Assembly: GCA_045600005.1 (NCBI GenBank)
Contig: JAZRXB010000228.1
Coordinates: forward strand, 1 to 17,890
Reading direction: 5' to 3'
Source of the DNA: Flemingiibacterium sp045600005
GTDB taxonomy: Bacteria > Bacillota > Clostridia > Oscillospirales > CAG-272
Length of the DNA stretch: 17,890 bases
Made by a program: the position numbers and the translations under genes. Below the pieces are notes generated by a model. That model made no database searches, was not told the origin of the DNA, and was given only the letters and a program-made list of their open reading frames with translations. The first letter of the stretch is position 1. Each line of letters starts with the position of its first letter. Shown here in pieces: positions 6,386 through 12,691 of this stretch.

Positions 6386-7165
6386 ATGAATACGGACACG
6401 AAATCTCACGATATATTGGTCAGCGTCGTCACGATCTGCTATAATTCGGAAAAAGTCATTGAAAAGACCATCGAGGCGATGACGAAGCAGACTTATCCCC
6501 ATGTTGAATATATCATCATTGACGGCGCCTCGAAGGACAGAACGGTCGAGATCGCATCCGGTTATAAGGAAGCGTTTGAGAAAAAAGGGTACAGCTACAA
6601 AATCATCAGCGAACCCGATCACGGTATCTACGACGCGATGAACAAGGGTATCCGGAACTCGACGGGAGAGATCATCGGCATCATCAATTCGGGAGACTTT
6701 TATCAGCCGGACGCGATCGAAACGGTCGTGAAAACCTATCTCGAAGAGCCGTTCGATTATTTCGACGGGTACACGGTCGGTTTCAATGAAGAGACCATGG
6801 TGTTCTCGGAAAAACACAAGCACACCAGAATGGACCGTTTTCCGACCAGCCGTCACTGGTCGCATCCTTCTTCTTTTGTGACAAAGCAGCTGTATGACGA
6901 ACTGGGTCTGTTCCGGTGCAAGGGGCTTTACGACGACTTCGACTTTTATCTGCGCGTTCGGAGAGCCAACAAAAAAATCGTATTCCGCGACGTCCATATC
7001 GCCAATTTTGCCAGAGGCGGGATCAGTCAGAAGAAGTCGTTCAGGCTGTACAAACGCCGCATGAAGGACCGATACAACTGCTACCGGGACAACGGATACA
7101 GCCGTCTGTACGGGATCGAATGTCTGGCTGTGGAAACGGCAAAAATGATCCTTCCGCGGAAATAA
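6386..7165 (+). CDS. Family 2 glycosyltransferase
   Basis: A 259-residue GT-A fold glycosyltransferase of family GT2, inverting, cytoplasmic face, transferring one sugar from a nucleotide sugar to the growing lipid-linked repeat. The N-terminus has VSVVTICYNSEKVI (12-25). IIDGASKDRT (44-53) places the nucleotide-binding Asp. SEPDHGIYDAMNKGI (75-89) is strongly conserved in the WcaA/colanic-acid-like subgroup. INSGDFY (100-106) takes the place of the DxD motif, with Asp104 as likely metal ligand. DDFDFYLR (183-190) holds the probable catalytic acid. No transmembrane segments are seen. AAAGGGACTGAGAGAGA precedes the ATG, 51 nt after the ATP-grasp stop. It is the last gene before the hairpin region at 7324-7473. 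Donor and linkage cannot be read from the sequence. Confidence 0.93.
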   Translation: MNTDTKSHDILVSVVTICYNSEKVIEKTIEAMTKQTYPHVEYIIIDGASKDRTVEIASGYKEAFEKKGYSYKIISEPDHGIYDAMNKGIRNSTGEIIGIINSGDFYQPDAIETVVKTYLEEPFDYFDGYTVGFNEETMVFSEKHKHTRMDRFPTSRHWSHPSSFVTKQLYDELGLFRCKGLYDDFDFYLRVRRANKKIVFRDVHIANFARGGISQKKSFRLYKRRMKDRYNCYRDNGYSRLYGIECLAVETAKMILPRK

Positions 7166-7549
7166 CAGGAGAAAGCTGCGGGAATCAAATCTGTACGGAT
7201 CGCTCAGCCCCGCCGGTCTTCATGCGCGGTCACGGCATTCTGAAGGGCTGATCCGGCATCGTTCGGGCGAAGATACCCGGTACAGACGAGAAAAAGGACA
7301 TTGTTTCCTGATTATTCAATAGTCGATTGTAAAACTTCGTTTTACAATCGGTACTCGCGCTTATCGCCGCCGACAAAATTTATTTTTGTCAGCTATCCCC
7401 ATAATATCGGCGCGAGTGCTCGCCCCGGCTCGCCTTAGAGGTGTTTTTATGTCGGCAAAGCCGACATAAAAACGGATTTTATTATAACGTTTGTCATCTT
7501 AAAGCATGAAACAATCGGCTGAATTATTCAACGAACGGAGCATACATTG
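7166..7549. other. Intergenic region with possible weak promoter
   Basis: No gene is supported between the GT2 stop and the GT4 start (384 nt). The first about 150 nt hold nothing recognisable. The rest is dominated by the hairpin cluster described separately. A possible but weak promoter, CCGACA 7461-7466 with TATAAC 7483-7488 and a 16-bp spacer, overlaps the last hairpin and could restart transcription for 7550 onward. This gap is the largest interruption inside the polysaccharide locus. Confidence 0.35.
7324..7473. repeat. Cluster of nested perfect inverted repeats
   Basis: Four inverted repeats lie within 150 nt. CGATTGTAAAAC (7324-7335) and its complement (7339-7350) form a perfect 12-bp stem with a TTC loop. 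ACTCGCGC (7353-7360) pairs with GCGCGAGT (7410-7417) and encloses GACAAAA (7372-7378)/TTTTGTC (7384-7390). GTTTTTATGTCGGC (7443-7456) and its complement (7460-7473) form a perfect 14-bp stem with an AAA loop. Only the last is followed by a fairly T-rich stretch (GGATTTTATT), so it is at best a weak terminator. The arrangement resembles multi-hairpin intergenic repeats or MITEs of Clostridia, but no target duplication was found. Confidence 0.8.
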
Positions 7550-8746
7550 ATGAATATTTTGGTTTTGACCCGGTGTATGGTACAACCGGATAATGACGAA
7601 AAAGGAGCTACCAACGTTGTCTTTTTCCTTGCCCGCGAATGGGTGAAACGGGGACATCGGGTGGTAATGATCCACAACAGCAGTAATTTCCCCGGTATTT
7701 ATTACAAAGTGCCGCGCAAGCTGGCATGGAAGTTTGCAGGAGACGGACTTGTTGCTGCCCGCGCATATCCGCCGCTGGAACGGGAGGAAGACGGCGTGCA
7801 GATCCTTCGTCTGCCCATGCTGAAGCTGATCCCGCACGGTTCCTATTTTTCTTCTCAGTACAAAAAGCAGTGCGATCTGATCGACGAGCATCTGAAAAAA
7901 CTGGATTTTGTGCCGGACGTCGTTACCGGACACTGGCCGGAGCCGCAGCTTGAACTCGTGAAAACGCTCGGCGAACGTTATCATGCCAAAACGGCGCTGG
8001 TAGTCCACGGTGAGCTTTCCGAGAAATTCGCGGCGAAAAAGAAAGCGGAGCTTCTCGGTCTGAACCGGCTCTTTTTCCGTTCGGTACCGGTCCTTGAAAA
8101 AATGCTCGCCAAATACGACTTCCTGACGGCGGAACACTGCCGCGTCTGCTATTCGGGTATCCCGGACGACTTCATTCTCAATACGAGAGAACGTTCCGAC
8201 TGGAAAAAGGACGGAAAGCTCCGCGTTGCTTTTGTCGGACGTCTCGTCGCCTACAAGCGGGTCGACGTTATTCTGGAAGCGCTTTCCAAAGCGTTCGACA
8301 CGCCCTCGTGGGTATTCGACATCATCGGAGACGGCCCCGAATCCGAAAATCTCAAAAAGAAAGCCGCCGAACTCGGCATTTCCGAACAGGTGGATTTCGT
8401 CGGCCGTATTCCGCGCGAAGAGGTGATCGAGCGGATGCAGAACACCGACTGCTTTGCGATGGTCAGCGAAAACGAAGTGTTCGGACTGGTCTATCTGGAA
8501 GCGATGGCAGCCGGCTGTCTTACGATCGCTTCGAAAAACGGCGGCGTGGACGGGATCATCCGAAACGGAGAAAACGGTTTCCTCAGCGCGCAGGGCGATG
8601 CGGACGAGCTGTCCGTTCTTCTGCGCGAGATCGCCGGTCTGCCGGAAGAACGTGTCGCGGAGCTTCGCAAAAACGCGCGGCAGACAGTGCGTGATTTCAG
8701 CGACAGCAAGGTCGCGGAAAAATATCTGAACGACATCATCAGCTGA
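7550..8746 (+). CDS. Family 4 glycosyltransferase (GT-B, retaining)
   Basis: A 398-residue GT-B fold glycosyltransferase of the GT4 type. The C-terminal half carries the donor-site motifs: RVAFVGRLVAYKRVDVILEA (225-244) with the phosphate-binding Arg/Lys, DIIGDGPE (257-264), VDFVGRIPREEV (281-292), and the E-x7-E signature ENEVFGLVYLEAMAAG (307-322) with Glu309 and Glu317. The N-terminal half is the acceptor domain (residues 1-210), with VVHGELSEKF at 151-160. The start ATG 7550 is preferred over an in-frame TTG at 7547: CGGAG (7536-7540) is well spaced from the ATG, and MNILVLTR is a standard GT4 opening. It is the first gene after the hairpin region and is followed closely by the polymerase. 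Donor unknown; retaining mechanism expected for the family. Confidence 0.93.
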   Translation: MNILVLTRCMVQPDNDEKGATNVVFFLAREWVKRGHRVVMIHNSSNFPGIYYKVPRKLAWKFAGDGLVAARAYPPLEREEDGVQILRLPMLKLIPHGSYFSSQYKKQCDLIDEHLKKLDFVPDVVTGHWPEPQLELVKTLGERYHAKTALVVHGELSEKFAAKKKAELLGLNRLFFRSVPVLEKMLAKYDFLTAEHCRVCYSGIPDDFILNTRERSDWKKDGKLRVAFVGRLVAYKRVDVILEALSKAFDTPSWVFDIIGDGPESENLKKKAAELGISEQVDFVGRIPREEVIERMQNTDCFAMVSENEVFGLVYLEAMAAGCLTIASKNGGVDGIIRNGENGFLSAQGDADELSVLLREIAGLPEERVAELRKNARQTVRDFSDSKVAEKYLNDIIS

Positions 8747-8762
8747 TTCGGAAGGGAACGCT

Positions 8763-10040
8763 ATGGCTGAGTTTTTGATGATGATGCTGCTGTTCCTGAA
8801 ACCGGTATTCAGCATCATTCTGTCGATTTTCGGCATTGACGTGGAGTCAGGTCAGATGGGTATCCTGTATGCAGTGGTCGGGATAGTCACCTATCTTTAT
8901 CTTGCATATGTTTATCTGAAAAACCTGCGGAGATTCAATAAGTATTCATTCTGGTACATATTATTCTGCATTTTCATGTTATTGGGGATCGCGCTGACTG
9001 TTTTCCGCTATGGAGGAATGAACGGAAATCTGCGCGGCTCGTTCCTCAGCTTCGGCTCAGCTGTGATCCCGTCTTTCCTGCTGGCGGTCGAGGTACGGAG
9101 GCGGAACCGTCTGGATAATCTCGGGAAGATCGTACCGATCTTTGTTCTGGCGCTGAGTATCGTCAGCCTGATCTCGCTTTTCTTCGGTACGGTCGCGCTG
9201 ACGGGACTTGCGCGCAATACCAACAATATCGGTTATCAGAACGGTTCCTATTACATGGCGTATGCGTTCGGACTCAACCTGTATTATCTGAAATGCGGCG
9301 ACAGAATGAAACGGTACGCATGGCTGAAATGGTGTAATCCTGTATTCTATATCTTGGCTGTGCTGCAGTTTATCGGCGTTATCCTGTTCGGCGGACGCGG
9401 CGGTATGGTGCTTTTGAGTATATTGTGTGTGTATTATTTCTTATTCGAAAGACAGAAAAAGAAGAGCGAGATTCAGAAGAAGATCGTGACAGTTTTGGGC
9501 GTCTCAGTTATTGTGGCTTTCATTTTAGTTCTGTTGAAAAATTCCGAAATCAATCTGACCGGTGCAAGACGGATTCTTTCCTTCATCAAAAATGTAAGTG
9601 ACAGCAACCGTTTTGATCTGTATCGATCTGCATTGGGTAATTTCGCCCAGTCTCCGCTGATCGGACATGGATTCGGTTCGGTATTCTATACGGTCGGTTT
9701 TTATTCACACAATCTGTTTACAGACTTTCTGTGCGAGACCGGAGCTGTCGGGACGCTGCTGCTGATCGCCGTGCTTGCGCTTTCGGTGCGGAATCTGCAT
9801 GGGTTAAATAAAAAAGATCCGTTGAATCGCTTTGGTACGGTCATTTTCTTTTTCGGTTTTACCATGGTCATGTTCAGCGGTTATTATCTGTCCAGTCAGA
9901 TGATCTGGTTTGCCGTCGGTTTTGCTCTGCCGCGCATTCAGCCCGGTGTTAGCGTTCCGGAGAAAAATGGCTTTTCGGGTTCAGGTAATAAAAGCAACCG
10001 CTCGAAAGAGGTTCTACCGGAAATCAATACCGGTGATTGA
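8763..10040 (+). CDS. wzy: O-antigen/capsule polymerase (Wzy-like)
   Basis: A 425-residue polytopic membrane protein of the Wzy/O-antigen ligase superfamily that joins flipped lipid-linked repeat units outside the membrane. About ten hydrophobic segments are visible: two in residues 8-53, more at 62-82, 98-109, 124-148, 194-230 and 241-258, and three after 326. The large external loop has the family marks: GGRGG (210-214, Arg212), NRFDLYRSALGNFAQSPLIG (282-301), HGFG and YSHNLFTDFLCETGAVG (314-330) with His316. These Arg and His positions match the Wzy/WaaL consensus. The C-terminus after 390 is a hydrophilic tail. It uses more A/T codons than the surrounding genes, as is usual for wzy and consistent with lateral exchange. 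AGGGAACGCT precedes the ATG. Confidence 0.9.
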   Translation: MAEFLMMMLLFLKPVFSIILSIFGIDVESGQMGILYAVVGIVTYLYLAYVYLKNLRRFNKYSFWYILFCIFMLLGIALTVFRYGGMNGNLRGSFLSFGSAVIPSFLLAVEVRRRNRLDNLGKIVPIFVLALSIVSLISLFFGTVALTGLARNTNNIGYQNGSYYMAYAFGLNLYYLKCGDRMKRYAWLKWCNPVFYILAVLQFIGVILFGGRGGMVLLSILCVYYFLFERQKKKSEIQKKIVTVLGVSVIVAFILVLLKNSEINLTGARRILSFIKNVSDSNRFDLYRSALGNFAQSPLIGHGFGSVFYTVGFYSHNLFTDFLCETGAVGTLLLIAVLALSVRNLHGLNKKDPLNRFGTVIFFFGFTMVMFSGYYLSSQMIWFAVGFALPRIQPGVSVPEKNGFSGSGNKSNRSKEVLPEINTGD

Positions 10041-10077
10041 ATAGGGACGCGATCACAAACGATTGGAGTAAAAGAAA

Positions 10078-11178
10078 ATGAAATACAAATACGTGCATCT
10101 GATGCTGCACAACGGAAAAAGATTCAATTACAATCTGGTCAGCGCGGTCCATACGATGCCGGATGTTTTTGATGAAAAAGAGCACTGCTTTGTCACGCCG
10201 CATCAGGAGCTTTATGATGAGATTAAGGATTTCGGTCAGACGATACTGGACAAACGCCGCGCGTTTGAACTGATCAACGCCTATGGCGGCGAATGCGAGT
10301 GGCTTTTTGTCCACAGTATGTGTCCGCCGATCCAGCTGCTGAAGGTAAAGAGAAAGTATATCGGGAAGATCTGCTGGAGAACGTGGGGACACGACGTCGG
10401 GTACATTGTGAATCCGACGGACAGCTTCGTCAAAAAATGCCTGAAGAAGTTTCTGACCCTGATCACGCTGAACCGTTATCGGAATATGAAACTGATCGGG
10501 ACCGGCAACTATATCGACACGATGAATGTCCGTCAGAAGCTCGGCTGCAAGCAGAAAGCGGTCCGGATGCCTTATCTGAGTGAAAAGACCGATATAGCCC
10601 GCATTGTCGCAGAGCTTCCGCCCGAAAAAACGAGGGACGAATTCAATATACTGATCGAGCATTCGGGAAACGATGAGAATCAGATCGAGATCCTTGAGAA
10701 GCTCGGACATCTGAAAAACGAAAAGATCCATGCGTATCTGGTCCTGTCCTACGGAAATGCGGAATACATTCAGAAAGTATCGAAATGGTGTTCCGAGAAC
10801 TGGAAGGACAAGGCCACCGTTATCACGGAGCCGATGGCATACAGCGATTACGTCTCCTTTCTCAGAGGGATGGATGCCGCTGTTTTCGAGCGGACGGAAT
10901 CCTATGCGCTGGGCAATATCAGCTTATTGGTGTATTTTCATAAAAAAATCTATCTGAACGAAGCGGGCATCATCCACAGAGGGTTTGTGCAGGAACAGGT
11001 CCCTCACTGCCTGACGAAGGAACTGGAAGGCATCAGCTTTGAAGAGCTGACGAAGCCTCTTGACTTTGAGCCTGGTCGGAAATATCCGGCTGCGGCTCCG
11101 ACTTTTGAGGACAACATCAACGCATGGAAAGAGATTTTCCGTTTCCTCGGACAGGATACTAAAGAAGGAAGTAATTAA
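10078..11178 (+). CDS. WecF-like family 56 glycosyltransferase (4-amino-4,6-dideoxyhexosyl transferase)
   Basis: A 366-residue protein that looks like family GT56, whose type member WecF transfers 4-acetamido-4,6-dideoxygalactose from dTDP-Fuc4NAc to the lipid-linked enterobacterial common antigen intermediate. Shared features: MKYKYVHLMLHNGKRF at the start, WLFVHSMCP (75-83), ICWRTWGHDVGY (98-109), ILIEHSGNDENQIEIL (191-206) in place of WecF's GNSGDxxNxH motif, LVLSYGNAEYI (221-231) and YALGNISLLVYFHKKIYL (276-293). The locus also encodes the enzymes for a dTDP-4-amino-4,6-dideoxyhexose, so a donor of this kind fits well. A good ribosome binding site (TTGGAGT) precedes the ATG. The flippase gene begins at the base after its stop. 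Family assignment is from recalled motifs; the exact sugar is inferred. Confidence 0.8.
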   Translation: MKYKYVHLMLHNGKRFNYNLVSAVHTMPDVFDEKEHCFVTPHQELYDEIKDFGQTILDKRRAFELINAYGGECEWLFVHSMCPPIQLLKVKRKYIGKICWRTWGHDVGYIVNPTDSFVKKCLKKFLTLITLNRYRNMKLIGTGNYIDTMNVRQKLGCKQKAVRMPYLSEKTDIARIVAELPPEKTRDEFNILIEHSGNDENQIEILEKLGHLKNEKIHAYLVLSYGNAEYIQKVSKWCSENWKDKATVITEPMAYSDYVSFLRGMDAAVFERTESYALGNISLLVYFHKKIYLNEAGIIHRGFVQEQVPHCLTKELEGISFEELTKPLDFEPGRKYPAAAPTFEDNINAWKEIFRFLGQDTKEGSN

Positions 11179-12630
11179 ATGGCTTCTCAGAAAAACAAAG
11201 TAGCATCAGGGTTTATCTGGCGTTTTCTGGAACGCTGCGGCGCTCAGGGCGTTACTTTTGTTGTATCCATCGTTTTAGCAAGACTGCTGGACCCGGAGGT
11301 TTACGGAACCGTTGCCCTTGTGTCCGTTTTTACGACCATTCTGCAGATCTTCATCGACAGCGGTTTCAGTACGGCGCTGATCCAGAAGAAAGATGCGGAT
11401 GATCTGGATTTTTCGACGGTCTTTTATTTCAATATCGCATCCTGCATCGTGCTGTACGGCATCATGTTCTTCTGTGCGCCGTTTATCGCCGCTTTTTATG
11501 AACGGCCGGAGCTTGTCCCGCTGGTCCGCGTCATGAGTCTCACGTTCCTGATCAGCGGCGTAAAAGGGGTGCAGCAGGCATATGTCTCGCGCCATATGCT
11601 CTTCAAGCGTTTCTTCTTTGCAACGCTCGGCGGAACGATCGGCGCGGCTGTACTTGGGATCTGGATGGCTTTTCGCGGATACGGCGTCTGGGCGCTTGTG
11701 GCTCAGAATCTCTTTAATGCGCTGGTCGATACCATTATTCTGTGGTGTACGGTCAAATGGCGCCCGAAGCTCATGTTTTCCTTTGAACGGCTGAAAGGAA
11801 TGTTCTCCTTCGGCTGGAAAATGCTGCTCTCCGGTCTTCTTGACAGAATATATAAGGAACTGCGTCAGCTGATCATCGGAAAAATGTATTCCTCTGCGGA
11901 TCTTGCGTTTTACAACAAAGGCAAGCATTTCCCGGATATGATCATTACGAATGTCAATACATCGATCGACAGCGTTCTGCTGCCTTCCATGTCCGCCGAA
12001 CAGGATAATAAAGCGCGGATCCGCGAGATGACCAGCCGCGCCATCAAGATCAGCACCTATATCATGGCGCCGCTGATGGTCGGACTTGCTTTCTGCGCGG
12101 AGCCGATCGTTCGGCTGCTCCTGACCGAAAAGTGGCTGCCCTGTGTTCTGTATCTGCGTATTTTCTGCTGTACGATGCTGTTTTATCCGATCCACACCGC
12201 CAACCTGAACGCGATCAAGGCGATGGGACGCAGCGACCTGTTTCTGGGACTTGAAATCGTAAAAAAGATAATCGGACTGATTGCTATTCTTGTCACCATG
12301 TTCATCAGCGTGGAGGCCATGGCGTACAGTATGCTTGTCACTTCGGTATTCAGTCAGGTGATCAATTCCTGGCCGAACCGCAGGCTGCTTGATTATAAAT
12401 ACGAAAGACAGCTGCTCGACATCCTGCCTAACATCGGACTTTCCGTATTGATGGGCGTTATTGTGTACTGCGTATCGTTCTTAAAGCTCCCGGATATCGT
12501 CACGCTTATCATTCAGGTCCCGCTCGGCGCCGCGATCTATATCGGACTTTCAAAGCTCTTCCATATCGAGAGCTTTGAGTACGCGCTCGGCATCCTGAAG
12601 AAGCTGCTCGGAAAAAAGAAAAAAGCCTGA
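11179..12630 (+). CDS. wzx: Polysaccharide repeat-unit flippase (Wzx-like, MOP superfamily)
   Basis: A 483-residue integral membrane protein of the polysaccharide transporter branch of the MOP superfamily, which flips the undecaprenyl-PP-linked repeat unit across the membrane. The N-terminal pattern GFIWRFLERCGAQGVTFVVS (residues 10-29) followed by IVLARLLDPEVYGTVALVSV is typical of the subgroup. About 12-14 hydrophobic segments are spread along the protein, and a positively charged tail (KKLLGKKKKA) lies at the cytoplasmic end. ATG follows the GT56 stop directly (TAA-ATG), with GAAGGAAG inside the preceding gene serving as ribosome binding site, so translation is probably coupled. With the neighbouring polymerase it defines a Wzx/Wzy-dependent, not ABC-transporter or synthase-dependent, pathway. 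Confidence 0.93.
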   Translation: MASQKNKVASGFIWRFLERCGAQGVTFVVSIVLARLLDPEVYGTVALVSVFTTILQIFIDSGFSTALIQKKDADDLDFSTVFYFNIASCIVLYGIMFFCAPFIAAFYERPELVPLVRVMSLTFLISGVKGVQQAYVSRHMLFKRFFFATLGGTIGAAVLGIWMAFRGYGVWALVAQNLFNALVDTIILWCTVKWRPKLMFSFERLKGMFSFGWKMLLSGLLDRIYKELRQLIIGKMYSSADLAFYNKGKHFPDMIITNVNTSIDSVLLPSMSAEQDNKARIREMTSRAIKISTYIMAPLMVGLAFCAEPIVRLLLTEKWLPCVLYLRIFCCTMLFYPIHTANLNAIKAMGRSDLFLGLEIVKKIIGLIAILVTMFISVEAMAYSMLVTSVFSQVINSWPNRRLLDYKYERQLLDILPNIGLSVLMGVIVYCVSFLKLPDIVTLIIQVPLGAAIYIGLSKLFHIESFEYALGILKKLLGKKKKA

Positions 12631-12691
12631 GACAATCGAAAAGATTCCGGAACAGGATCGGAATACCGTCGAACGGTAAGGAGAAAATCAA

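Noticed and set aside
5480..6997. Long antisense open frame (505 codons) across the ATP-grasp and GT2 genes
   Set aside because: It mirrors two well-supported genes, is rich in Arg, His, Val and Phe as complement-strand shadows are, and has no motif. Its openness follows from codon use on the + strand.
7547..7549. TTG at 7547 as the GT4 start
   Set aside because: The ATG directly after it has the better spacing from CGGAG and matches the family's N-terminus.
7499..8836. Antisense open frame (445 codons) across the GT4 gene, and similar ones at 3984-5090 and 13412-14746
   Set aside because: Each lies opposite a gene with clear family motifs, lacks a ribosome binding site and reads as low-complexity shadow protein.
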